A stretch of 64,000 nt of DNA, from positions 17,292-81,291 of the forward strand of contig NZ_WKEQ01000026.1 of NCBI RefSeq assembly GCF_021605415.1, in the 5' to 3' direction. Shown in pieces: positions 9,058 to 17,254 of the stretch. This DNA comes from Pseudomonas syringae (GTDB lineage Bacteria > Pseudomonadota > Gammaproteobacteria > Pseudomonadales > Pseudomonadaceae). The position numbers were made by a program, and so were the translations under genes. The notes beneath the pieces were generated by a model. The model had not been told where the DNA came from, did not search any database, and saw nothing but the letters and a program-made list of their open reading frames with translations. Numbering within the stretch: position 1 is the first letter of the stretch; every line of letters starts with the position of its first letter.

Positions 9058-9182
9058 GACCAAGGGGCCGGGACGTTCTGACTGTTACAGGGTCGGAGTG
9101 ACCTACGGGTACAGGGAGTACCTGCGCTGAGGGCCGGGTCAGGGCAAAAGCTGCGACGCAAGTTCGCCGGCCCCAAGTGGCT
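9058..9182 (+). ncRNA. Candidate structured RNA with RsmA/CsrA-type GGA hairpins
   Basis: The intergenic region holds two small hairpins with GGA in the loop. One is at 9091-9103 (arms GGTC/GACC, loop GGAGT). The other is at 9106-9124 (stem of about seven pairs, loop AGGGA, core GTACAGGGAGTAC). Both are enclosed by a GC-rich closing helix, GGGGCCGG at 9064-9071 with CCGGCCCC at 9167-9174. The second hairpin is close to the RsmA/CsrA consensus RUACARGGAUGU. No open reading frame explains it and no classic terminator follows. It could be a small RNA or part of a long gltP leader. Confidence 0.4.
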
Positions 9183-9692
9183 CGACGGACTTGCGCGAGC
9201 TTCAATCACACACTTCCCGTTCTAGAGCGTTCTGCTCATTTTTCAATCCCTTACGCTGCGCAAAATATTCTTGGCGGTATCTCTTTGCGACCGTACATCG
9301 AGAAAAAAACCTAAATACTCGGACGGTTTTTAACTCAGGTGCGAGGGCTTCAAAGCGAATTTTTCACTGGATTTTGCTGTTTAAAAAACGATCTATACAC
9401 GCTGGGATGGCCGGTTCACGGCAGTTATGCCTGCCGAAATGTCGTATTCGAACCGGCTGGGACGCCCGTTTCGGCTAGAAAATCTCATGCCGATTCGGCA
9501 TAGGGTAGGCGTTTACGGCATTAGACGTCGCACCCCCGCATCGGAATAGTTGCGCCTTTTTTCGCCCGCCGCTGAGACCTTTATAGGCATCGCGGGGCAC
9601 CTTATACGGAGGCAGATGCACAGACTTTTCCGCTCAAGAAGCGTTCCAGTTCCTGCATGTGCCTGAGTCAAACGCAAGTAAGGGTAAAGATA
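9183..9692. other. Non-coding region upstream of gltP
   Basis: No convincing gene is present. A 95-codon open frame (9191-9478) has no family resemblance and no ribosome-binding site. The AT-rich part at 9240-9400 probably holds the gltP promoter, but I could not assign -35 and -10 boxes with confidence. Confidence 0.5.
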
Positions 9693-11024
9693 ATGAAGAA
9701 GGCAAAGCTTAGCCTCGCCTGGCAGATCCTCATCGGTCTGGTATTGGGGATTGCAATCGGCGCGTTGCTCAACCACTTCAGTGCCGAGAAGGCCTGGTGG
9801 ATCAGCAACGTCTTGCAACCAGCGGGCGATATCTTTATCCGTCTGATCAAGATGATCGTAATCCCGATTGTCATCTCGTCCCTGATCGTCGGCATTGCCG
9901 GTGTCGGCGACGCGAAGAAACTCGGCCGCATCGGCCTGAAGACCATCATCTACTTCGAAATCGTGACCACCGTCGCAATCGTCGTCGGCTTGCTGCTCGC
10001 CAATGTGTTCCATCCGGGCACCGGCATCGACATGAGCACGCTGGGCACCGTGGATATCTCCAAGTACCAGGCGACCGCCGCCGAAGTGCAGCATGAACAT
10101 GCGTTCATCGAGACCATCCTCAACCTGATTCCGTCAAACATCTTCGCGGCCATGGCCCGTGGCGAGATGCTGCCGATCATCTTCTTCTCCGTATTGTTCG
10201 GTCTCGGTCTGTCGAGCCTGCAATCGGATCTGCGCGAGCCGCTGGTGAAGATGTTCCAGGGCGTCTCGGAAAGCATGTTCAAAGTCACCCACATGATCAT
10301 GAATTACGCCCCGATCGGCGTGTTCGCACTGATTGCCGTGACCGTCGCCAACTTCGGCTTCGCCTCCCTGGTGCCGCTGGCCAAACTGGTGATCCTGGTT
10401 TACGTCGCCATCGCCTTCTTCGCCTTCGTGGTGCTGGGCCTGATCGCCAAGCTGTTCGGCTTCTCCGTCTTGAAGCTGATGCGCATCTTCAAGGATGAGT
10501 TGGTGCTGGCGTACTCCACCGCTTCGTCGGAGACCGTGCTGCCACGCGTGATCGAGAAGATGGAAGCCTACGGCGCGCCGAAAGCCATTTGCAGCTTCGT
10601 GGTCCCGACCGGTTACTCGTTCAACCTCGACGGTTCGACCCTGTACCAAAGCATCGCGGCGATCTTCATTGCCCAGCTGTACGGCATCGACCTGTCGATC
10701 AGCCAGCAGTTGCTGCTGGTGCTGACCCTGATGGTCACCTCCAAAGGCATCGCCGGCGTACCGGGCGTGTCCTTCGTGGTGCTGCTGGCCACCTTGGGCA
10801 GCGTGGGGATTCCGCTGGAAGGCCTGGCGTTCATCGCCGGTGTCGACCGCATCATGGACATGGCGCGTACCGCACTGAACGTGATCGGCAACGCCCTGGC
10901 GGTGTTGGTCATCTCGCGTTGGGAAGGCATGTACGACGACGCCAAAGGCCAGCGCTACTGGAATTCCCTGCCGCACTGGCGCAGCAAAGAGAAACTGCCA
11001 GCCGGCGAGATTTCCAAGCCATAA
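9693..11024 (+). CDS. gltP: Glutamate/aspartate:proton symporter GltP
   Basis: DAACS-family inner-membrane carrier of 443 residues that takes up glutamate and aspartate with protons. The N-terminal helices, the serine-rich re-entrant loop (AYSTASSETVLPRV) and the second loop and metal/substrate region (SFNLDGSTLYQ, with MDMARTALNVIGNA near the end) are characteristic. The ATG at 9693 follows AAGGG by nine bases; an upstream ATG at 9657 would add twelve residues that do not fit the family start. The order gltP followed by the nucleoside-recognition protein matches PAO1 PA5479-PA5478 as I recall it. A terminator hairpin lies about 125 bp downstream. Confidence 0.92.
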   Translation: MKKAKLSLAWQILIGLVLGIAIGALLNHFSAEKAWWISNVLQPAGDIFIRLIKMIVIPIVISSLIVGIAGVGDAKKLGRIGLKTIIYFEIVTTVAIVVGLLLANVFHPGTGIDMSTLGTVDISKYQATAAEVQHEHAFIETILNLIPSNIFAAMARGEMLPIIFFSVLFGLGLSSLQSDLREPLVKMFQGVSESMFKVTHMIMNYAPIGVFALIAVTVANFGFASLVPLAKLVILVYVAIAFFAFVVLGLIAKLFGFSVLKLMRIFKDELVLAYSTASSETVLPRVIEKMEAYGAPKAICSFVVPTGYSFNLDGSTLYQSIAAIFIAQLYGIDLSISQQLLLVLTLMVTSKGIAGVPGVSFVVLLATLGSVGIPLEGLAFIAGVDRIMDMARTALNVIGNALAVLVISRWEGMYDDAKGQRYWNSLPHWRSKEKLPAGEISKP

Positions 11025-11033
11025 CGCAAAACC

Positions 11034-11130
11034 TGTGGGAGCTGGCTTGCCGGCGATGAGACCGGCACATTCAACGTCTCTGTTGACTGACACACCGCCA
11101 TCGCGGCCAAGCCCGCTCCCACAGGGATCG
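11034..11130. repeat. Pseudomonas REP-type palindromic pair
   Basis: Two inverted copies of the 'cctgtgggagctggcttgcc' type element face each other, the second with the 'aagcccgctcccac' variant. It lies in the spacer after gltP. Confidence 0.75.
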
Positions 11131-11147
11131 TCACCTGCCGTTATAAA

Positions 11148-11180
11148 CAAACCCCGGAAAAATCCGGGGTTTGTCGTTTC
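11148..11180 (+). terminator. Rho-independent terminator after gltP
   Basis: CAAACCCCGG and CCGGGGTTTG form a ten-pair stem around AAAAAT, followed by TCGTTTC. The T tract is weak but the stem is strong. Confidence 0.7.
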
Positions 11181-11226
11181 TGGCGCGGCCGCTATCATTC
11201 GCCGCATCTTCCGGGGGATTTGACTG

Positions 11227-12456
11227 ATGCTTAATGGCCTGTGGCTTGGCTTCTTCATCGTGGCAGCCGTGTCGGCGCTGGCGCAGTGGCTGATCGGCGG
11301 GAACGCCGGGATCTTCGCGGCGATGGTGGAAAGCATTTTTGCCATGGCCAAGCTGTCGGTCGAAGTCATGGTGCTGCTGTTCGGCACGCTGACCCTGTGG
11401 TTGGGTTTTTTGCGCATCGCCGAGAAGGCCGGAATTGTCGAATGGCTGGCCAAAGTACTTGGCCCGCTATTCCTGCGACTGATGCCGGAAGTCCCGCCCG
11501 GCCACCCGGCCCTCGGCCTGATCACCCTGAACTTCGCCGCCAACGGCCTCGGTCTCGACAACGCCGCCACGCCCATCGGCCTCAAAGCCATGAAGGCGCT
11601 GCAAGAGCTCAACCCCTGTGCCACCGTCGCCAGTAACGCGCAGATCCTCTTTTTGGTGCTCAACGCCTCGTCCCTGACCCTGCTGCCGGTGACGATCTTC
11701 ATGTACCGCGCCCAACAAGGCGCGCCCGATCCGACGCTGGTGTTCCTGCCGATTCTGTTGGCAACCAGCTGCTCGACCATCGTCGGCTTCCTGTCGGTGG
11801 CGTTCATGCAGCGCCTGCGCATCTGGGATCCTGTGGTGCTGGCCTATCTGATTCCCGGCGCGCTGGTGCTCGGCGGCTTCATGGCGCTGCTCGGCACGCT
11901 ATCGGCCACCGCGCTGGCGGGCCTGTCGTCGATCCTCGGCAACCTGACGCTGTTCGGCCTGATCATGCTGTTTCTGGTGATCGGTGCGTTGCGCAAGGTG
12001 CAGGTGTATGAGGCGTTTGTCGAAGGCGCGAAGGAGGGCTTCGATGTCGCAAAAAATCTGCTTCCCTATCTGGTGGCGATGCTCTGCGCGGTGGGCGTGT
12101 TGCGGGCATCGGGCGCGCTGGATTTCGGCCTCGACGGCATTCGCCATCTGATCGAGTGGGCCGGATGGGACACGCGTTTCGTCGATGCGTTGCCGACGGC
12201 GATGGTCAAACCGTTCTCCGGCAGCGCCGCCCGGGCGATGTTGATTGAAACCATGCAGACGTCCGGCGTAGACAGCTTCCCGGCATTAGTGGCGGCGACG
12301 ATGCAGGGCAGCACGGAGACCACGTTCTATGTGCTGGCGGTGTACTTCGGTGCGGTGGGCATCCAGCGGGCCCGGCATGCGGTGGGCTGTGCGTTGCTGG
12401 CTGAATTTGCCGGCGTGCTCGGCGCCATTGGCGTCTGCTACTGGTTCTTCGGCTAA
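11227..12456 (+). CDS. Nucleoside-recognition (Gate) domain membrane protein, SpmA/SpmB-like fusion
   Basis: A polytopic inner-membrane protein of 409 residues. It contains two Gate/nucleoside-recognition repeats that correspond to the SpmA and SpmB spore-maturation proteins of Bacillus joined in one chain. Conserved pieces include NFAANGLGLDNAATPIGLKA in the first half and TAMVKPFSGSAARA and TMQGSTETTFYVLAVYFG in the second. The substrate in Pseudomonas is not established. The ATG at 11227 follows GGGGGA by six bases. The gene stands alone between the gltP terminator and a REP pair, convergent with the MCE operon. Confidence 0.8.
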   Translation: MLNGLWLGFFIVAAVSALAQWLIGGNAGIFAAMVESIFAMAKLSVEVMVLLFGTLTLWLGFLRIAEKAGIVEWLAKVLGPLFLRLMPEVPPGHPALGLITLNFAANGLGLDNAATPIGLKAMKALQELNPCATVASNAQILFLVLNASSLTLLPVTIFMYRAQQGAPDPTLVFLPILLATSCSTIVGFLSVAFMQRLRIWDPVVLAYLIPGALVLGGFMALLGTLSATALAGLSSILGNLTLFGLIMLFLVIGALRKVQVYEAFVEGAKEGFDVAKNLLPYLVAMLCAVGVLRASGALDFGLDGIRHLIEWAGWDTRFVDALPTAMVKPFSGSAARAMLIETMQTSGVDSFPALVAATMQGSTETTFYVLAVYFGAVGIQRARHAVGCALLAEFAGVLGAIGVCYWFFG

Positions 12457-12462
12457 CCGAAA

Positions 12463-12560
12463 AACCTGTGGGAGCTGGCTTGCCAGCGATGTGGCCAGCA
12501 CATCCAAATAACCTGTTGGCTGACACACCGCCATCGCTGGCGAGCCAGCTCCCACAAGGG
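12463..12560. repeat. Pseudomonas REP-type palindromic pair
   Basis: 'cctgtgggagctggcttgcc' and its inverse face each other with about 45 bp between. They sit in the spacer between two convergent genes, where the structure may also end transcription from both sides. Confidence 0.8.
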
Positions 12561-12571
12561 ATGGTATGGGT

Positions 12572-13195
12572 TTAAGGTCTTGGTGGGGGCGCAAGCCGCT
12601 GGCCTTGCTCGACGGCCCACGCTACAACCTTGGCGGTCAACCGGTCACTGGCCTGGCCAAACCCGGCCACCACCGCCGGCACCTGTACATCGTTCAATGG
12701 CTGGCGCTCTTCGAAGCGGCGGCTGGCGAGGATGCGCTGGTCATACCCACGTATCAGCAGAGCATCCAGGCGAACGACAACGGTCGGGGTCGAGCCCTGA
12801 TATTCAGTCTGAAACGCCTGCAAGCTACCGCCCAGTTCCAGATCCGCCTGGAAATTCGCGTCATCGGTACTCAACAGCGAAACCCGTCCATCGCGCTGAA
12901 AACCATCCAGCAGACGATTGCGCACCAGCACCGGCGCCGGATCGCTCCAGCGCGAAGCCTTGTAGCTGCTGATCACATCGCCTTGAGGAATCACGGCGAT
13001 GTTCGGCCGATTCAACGCTTCACTGGCCTGCAATTTATTCAGCCGCAACGACCAGGATTGAGTCGCCAGGGCAGTCGAGGCGGGCGCCTGTGCCACAGGC
13101 AGGCGATAAACATCCGAAGGTTCCGACTTGGGCAAAATCGAGCACGCCGCCAGCAATGTGAAACCGGCGAGGAAGGCGATGTGGTTCAGCTTCAT
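12572..13195 (-). CDS. ABC-type transport auxiliary lipoprotein (PqiC/MCE partner)
   Basis: A 207-residue lipoprotein with lipobox LAAC (Cys18), of the ABC-transport auxiliary component family that accompanies MCE systems. It is predicted to sit in the outer membrane and receive lipid from the MCE protein tunnel. Its ATG overlaps the stop of the upstream MCE gene (ATGA), so translation is coupled. It is the last gene of a four-gene operon with the STAS-MlaE permease, the ATPase and the MCE protein. A REP pair follows its stop. Confidence 0.82.
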   Translation of the reverse strand: MKLNHIAFLAGFTLLAACSILPKSEPSDVYRLPVAQAPASTALATQSWSLRLNKLQASEALNRPNIAVIPQGDVISSYKASRWSDPAPVLVRNRLLDGFQRDGRVSLLSTDDANFQADLELGGSLQAFQTEYQGSTPTVVVRLDALLIRGYDQRILASRRFEERQPLNDVQVPAVVAGFGQASDRLTAKVVAWAVEQGQRLAPPPRP

Positions 13196-14130
13196 GGCGT
13201 GAACTCCTTGTTCTTGTCACTGCCCAGCAGGTAACCGCTGGGATTGGCCTCAAGGCGTTGGGAGATGGCGCGCAGCGAACCGAGGGTTTCGCGCAGCTCG
13301 CGCACCGCCGGAGCCAGGCCGTTGAGGCCCTGCATGCCGCTGTCGAGGGAATTCTGGTTCTTGCTGAGCAGGGCGTTGATGGTGGCGCTGCTTTGTTCCA
13401 GCGACTTCATCGCCTGCTCGGCACTGCCGAGGGTTTGCTTGCCCTGATCGTTGAGCAAGCCGTTAGCGTTGCGCATCAGCGCCGAGGTTTGTTCGAGCAT
13501 GTTGCCGGCCTGTTTGCCGACGGTTGCCAGTTGCTGCATGGCTTGACGCAAGTCGCCGCGTTGATCGTTGATCGCGCCGGTGGTCTGCTCCAGATGCGCG
13601 AGGGTGGCGCTGATGCGCGTGACGTTCTCGGCGGAAAACATCTGGTTGGCGTTATTCAGCAATGTGGTAATGCCGCTCATTAAGTCGTTGCTGTCAGCGA
13701 GCAGCCGCGAGATCGGTGAAGGCGAGGCGACGATGGTCGGCAGGTTGCCTTCATGCCCTTTGAGTTTCGGGCTCCGTGGCGTGCCGCCGCTGAGCTGAAT
13801 GATCGACGTTCCGGTGATCCCGGCCAGTGCCAGTTTGGCCTGGGTGTCTTCCTTGACCGGCGTGTCGCCGGCCAGGCGAATTCGCGCCAGCACCCGACGC
13901 GGATCCTGCGGATCGAGACGAAGGCTGACCACATCGCCGACCTTGATCCCGCTGTACTGCACCGAACTGCCCCGGGACAAGCCGCTGACCGCTTCATTGA
14001 AAACGATTTCGTAATCCTTGAACTCGGTGTCGACGCTCGACTTGGCCAGCCACAGGCCGAAGAGCAGGGCGCCTGCCACCACAATCACCGTGAACAGGCC
14101 AATCAACACATGATGGGCTCGGGTTTCCAT
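13192..14130 (-). CDS. MCE/MlaD-family lipid-binding protein
   Basis: A 312-residue protein with one N-terminal transmembrane helix (about residues 8-27) and one MCE domain (about 38-120, with the typical VSGLSRGSSVQYSGIKVG strand pattern). A long helical tail rich in Gln, Asn and Leu follows. Such proteins form hexameric rings on the periplasmic side of the inner membrane and bind phospholipid for transfer across the envelope. The ATG at 14130 was chosen because the upstream extension lies inside the ATPase gene. The start is one base after the ATPase stop. Its length exceeds E. coli MlaD (about 183 residues) and is closer to the needle-type members such as PqiB in having an extended helical part. 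Confidence 0.88.
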   Translation of the reverse strand: METRAHHVLIGLFTVIVVAGALLFGLWLAKSSVDTEFKDYEIVFNEAVSGLSRGSSVQYSGIKVGDVVSLRLDPQDPRRVLARIRLAGDTPVKEDTQAKLALAGITGTSIIQLSGGTPRSPKLKGHEGNLPTIVASPSPISRLLADSNDLMSGITTLLNNANQMFSAENVTRISATLAHLEQTTGAINDQRGDLRQAMQQLATVGKQAGNMLEQTSALMRNANGLLNDQGKQTLGSAEQAMKSLEQSSATINALLSKNQNSLDSGMQGLNGLAPAVRELRETLGSLRAISQRLEANPSGYLLGSDKNKEFTP

Positions 14131-14131
14131 G

Positions 14132-14935
14132 TCAGACCTCGTTGAGCTGTTTGGCGGCGTCCAGCGCCGAGCGGCCGCGCGGGCCGTGGAAGTATTCGTG
14201 AATCCACGCGTCATCGGTTTCCGAGACGACGTCGATAGGGCCGGCCACCAGCACTTTCTTCTGCGCCAGCACGGCCACGCGGTCGGTGATGGTGTAAAGC
14301 GTGTCGAGGTCGTGGGTGACCAGAAACACGCTCAGGCCCAGGGCATCGCGCAGGGTCAAAATCAATTGATCAAACGCCGCCGCGCCGATCGGATCGAGGC
14401 CGGCGGTGGGTTCGTCGAGAAACAATATGTCTGGATCCAGCGCCAGCGCCCGGGCCAGCGCCGCGCGCTTGATCATGCCGCCGGACAGCGACGCGGGGTA
14501 TTTATCGGCCGCCGACAACGGCAACCCGGCCAGGGCGAGTTTGACCGCCGCCAGATGCTCGGCGTCTTCGCGGCTCAGGCCAGCATGTTCGATAAGGGGC
14601 AGAGCGACGTTTTCGGTGACGGTCAGCGAAGAAAACAGCGCGCCTTTCTGAAACAGCACGCCGAAGCGCCGTTCGATCAGCGAGCGTTCATGTTCCGCCA
14701 GGCTCGGCAGGTTCTGGCCGAACACTTTGACCATCCCTTCGCTGGGCCGGCGCAGGCCGACAATGCTGCGCAGCAATACCGATTTGCCGCTGCCGGAACC
14801 GCCGACCACGGCGAGAATCTCGCCTTTATACAAATCCAGATCGAGGTTTTCGTGAATGCTCTGCGGACCGAAGCGGTTGCACAGGCCACGGACTTCAATC
14901 ACCGCCTCGGCGGGCGCTCGGGGTAGACGATTCAC
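14132..14935 (-). CDS. ABC transporter ATPase, MlaF-like
   Basis: Cytoplasmic ATPase of 267 residues that powers the MCE lipid transporter. It has Walker A GGSGSGKS, the signature LSGGM within SLSGGMIKRAALARA, Walker B DILFLDEP and the D-loop GLDP. The GTG at 14935 overlaps the permease stop (GTGA), which fits the family start; longer in-frame extensions run through the permease gene. The permease gene is upstream and the MCE gene downstream in the same operon. Confidence 0.9.
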   Translation of the reverse strand: MNRLPRAPAEAVIEVRGLCNRFGPQSIHENLDLDLYKGEILAVVGGSGSGKSVLLRSIVGLRRPSEGMVKVFGQNLPSLAEHERSLIERRFGVLFQKGALFSSLTVTENVALPLIEHAGLSREDAEHLAAVKLALAGLPLSAADKYPASLSGGMIKRAALARALALDPDILFLDEPTAGLDPIGAAAFDQLILTLRDALGLSVFLVTHDLDTLYTITDRVAVLAQKKVLVAGPIDVVSETDDAWIHEYFHGPRGRSALDAAKQLNEV

Positions 14936-16080
14936 CAGCCCATCTCCATGAAAAACAGCGCAGCAATGGCGTCGAGGACGATCACCACGAAAATCGACTG
15001 CACCACGCTGGACGTGGTGTGCGCGCCGACCGACTCGGCGCTGCCGCTGACCTTGAAGCCTTCCAGACAACCAATCGCCGCGATCAGGAACGCGAAGATC
15101 GGCGCCTTCACCAACCCGACCAGAAAATGCTGAATGCCGATGTCCGATTGCAGCAGCGACAGGAACATCGCCGGGGAAATATCCAGGGACACCGCACACA
15201 CCACTGCGCCGCCGATAATCCCGCAAAGCATCGCCAGAAAGGTCAGCATCGGCAGCGCCACCAGCAACGCCAGCACACGCGGCACGACCAGCAACTCAAC
15301 CGGGTCGAGGCCCAGCGTGCGGATGGCGTCGATTTCTTCATTGGCTTTCATTGAACCGATCTGCGCGGTGAACGCACTGGCGGTGCGGCCGGCCATCAGG
15401 ATGGCGGTGAGCAACACGCCGAATTCGCGCAGGAACGCGAAACCGACCAGGTCGACAGTGAAAATGCTCGCGCCGAAACTGGCCAGCACCGTCGCCCCGA
15501 GAAACGCCACCACCGCGCCGACCAGAAACGTCAGCAACGCCACGATGGGCGCGGCGTCGAGGCCGGTCTGCTCGATATGCGCAATCATCGGCGTGATCCG
15601 CCAGCGCTTGGGCCGAAACAGGCCACGGGCGATGGTTTCGATAATCAGGCCGACAAAACCCAGCAGTTGCAAAGTGTCCTGCCAAACCGTGTCGACGGCG
15701 CGGCCGATGCGTGTCAGCAACTGCACGCTGACGCTGACTTCCGCTTCCTTGATCGGCACGCAGAAGTCGGTCATCGAGCGGTAGATGGTTTGCAGCAGCG
15801 CGCGGTCGGCGGTGGAAATCGTGCAGTCAGGATGTTCGGCGGACTGGCCGAGACGCTCCGAGCCGAGCAGTTCGACGAGCAACGACGCACCGGCCGTGTC
15901 GAGTGCGCCGAGGCCATTGAGATCGATGGTGGTGTTGGCGTCGTACTTGCCTTGAAGCTTTTCGCTCAGATGCTTGAGCTCGGCGTAATGCGCAAGCGTC
16001 CAGTCGCCGGTCACCCGCACGCGCGCAGGGGCGAGCGATGTGTCCAGGTAGGCACTGCCGGATAGTGGGCTGGTGGTCAT
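14932..16080 (-). CDS. MlaE-family ABC permease with N-terminal STAS domain
   Basis: A 382-residue permease. The first 100 residues or so form a STAS-like domain (DLNGLGALDTAGASLLVEL). About five transmembrane helices of the MlaE/Ttg2B permease fold follow, with the GSMKANEEIDAIRTLGLDPVE stretch typical of the family. In E. coli the STAS protein MlaB is separate, so this is a natural fusion of the two subunits. GGAG lies five bases before the ATG. It is the first gene of the four-gene operon; no regulatory site was recognised in the 54 bp upstream. Confidence 0.9.
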   Translation of the reverse strand: MTTSPLSGSAYLDTSLAPARVRVTGDWTLAHYAELKHLSEKLQGKYDANTTIDLNGLGALDTAGASLLVELLGSERLGQSAEHPDCTISTADRALLQTIYRSMTDFCVPIKEAEVSVSVQLLTRIGRAVDTVWQDTLQLLGFVGLIIETIARGLFRPKRWRITPMIAHIEQTGLDAAPIVALLTFLVGAVVAFLGATVLASFGASIFTVDLVGFAFLREFGVLLTAILMAGRTASAFTAQIGSMKANEEIDAIRTLGLDPVELLVVPRVLALLVALPMLTFLAMLCGIIGGAVVCAVSLDISPAMFLSLLQSDIGIQHFLVGLVKAPIFAFLIAAIGCLEGFKVSGSAESVGAHTTSSVVQSIFVVIVLDAIAALFFMEMGW

Positions 16081-16134
16081 AAGCTCCGTGCTTGTTCGGC
16101 TATTACGCGAACCTGACTTTTAGCACGAACCGGA

Positions 16135-17163
16135 TCACTTTTCTTTGACGGCTGTGCTGTCTGTGATGTTGAAGCGCAACACGCCAATCACTTGGCCGTC
16201 CTCGGTCAGCACGCGCACTTGCCACTTGCCCGCCGGGTTGCCGGGGAAATTCTGCTTGTGCGTCCACGCGCGGTAGCCTTCCTTGCGCCCGCCGTGGATG
16301 TCGAGGGCGATGCGGTCGACCTCTTTGCCATTGAACTGCCAGACGTGATAGATGCGCTCATCGAGCCCGCGTGGCGCGTTGATCGCGGTATAGGCGTAGA
16401 GCCCGCCGCCACGGATCTGCTCTGCACTGACTTCGTCAAGGCTTTCGCCGGGGGTGCGATCCTGCAATTGCGTACTGATTGCCACATCGGTCATCCACAA
16501 CGTCGCCGGCGGCACCCACGAACGCAGCACCCAGCCGAGGCCGCCGATGCCAACGGTGATGAACAGGATCGCCAGGGCATTGCGCACGGTGCGGATCGGG
16601 AAGATCGACGCCAGGCTCGGGAACGACAACACCACGGCAATGCCCAACGCCCATTTGAAACTCTGCGAGGTGGTGAGGTGCATGATCACCGGCAGCGCGG
16701 TGAGGAGGGCGGCGAACAGCGTCAGCGTGTGCAACGCCAGAAACGCCCAGCGCCGGGGTGCCAGCCATTTGTAGTAGAGCGGATCGATGATCGAGATCAG
16801 CGCGGCGATGCTCAGCAGGCCGGTGAAGAAAAACTGGCCGCTGTTCCACGTCGTGGTGATGAAGAAAAACGGCAGGACGAAAAAAAGGCTTTCCTGGTGA
16901 ATCATCTGCGTCGCGTAACGCAGCAGCGGCTGAGGAATCTCGCGTTTGAATATGCGCGTGAACAGCTTGGTCAGGCTGTTTTCCAGCATCAGCCAGATCC
17001 AGCTGACCAGCATGATCGTGGTGATCCAGCTCGCCAGGCCTTGTTGACGGTCAACCAGAATGAAGCTGCCGACTCCGGAAATGAAGCCACCGAGCGCAAT
17101 GACTCCGGGATAGCGCTTCATCAGCTCGAGGGTGCGCTGGATCATGAGGGTCAGAGTCGGCAT
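16135..17163 (-). CDS. DUF5924/DUF2914-type membrane protein
   Basis: Unknown function. A 342-residue protein (or 346 from a GTG at 17175) with about six hydrophobic helices in the first 215 residues. A soluble C-terminal beta-rich part (about 245-340) ends in WQVRVLTEDGQVIGVLRF, the pattern of DUF2914 domains, which may bind sugars or act outside the membrane. RTVRNALAILFI marks one of the helices. It lies 54 bp from the MCE operon on the same strand, but upstream of it, so it could be read together with it. The family names come from memory. Confidence 0.65.
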   Translation of the reverse strand: MPTLTLMIQRTLELMKRYPGVIALGGFISGVGSFILVDRQQGLASWITTIMLVSWIWLMLENSLTKLFTRIFKREIPQPLLRYATQMIHQESLFFVLPFFFITTTWNSGQFFFTGLLSIAALISIIDPLYYKWLAPRRWAFLALHTLTLFAALLTALPVIMHLTTSQSFKWALGIAVVLSFPSLASIFPIRTVRNALAILFITVGIGGLGWVLRSWVPPATLWMTDVAISTQLQDRTPGESLDEVSAEQIRGGGLYAYTAINAPRGLDERIYHVWQFNGKEVDRIALDIHGGRKEGYRAWTHKQNFPGNPAGKWQVRVLTEDGQVIGVLRFNITDSTAVKEK

Positions 17164-17254
17164 TGGGCGGTTCACAGGGCTGGTGGAAAAAACCTCGACA
17201 GGGTAACGCTGGCGCTGCGTTGTGGCGAGGCTCCCGGTCAGGAATCAACAACAC

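Noticed and set aside
9270..9295. Sigma-54-like promoter before gltP
   Set aside because: TTGGCGG and TTTGC are 14 apart between the GG and GC pairs instead of 12.
9191..9478. Open frame of 95 codons upstream of gltP
   Set aside because: No ribosome-binding site, no family pattern and a composition rich in Arg, Ser and Phe. The region reads as non-coding.
10134..11822. Open frame of 562 codons antisense to gltP and the next gene
   Set aside because: It spans two real genes and a terminator and REP pair between them, so it cannot be a single real gene.
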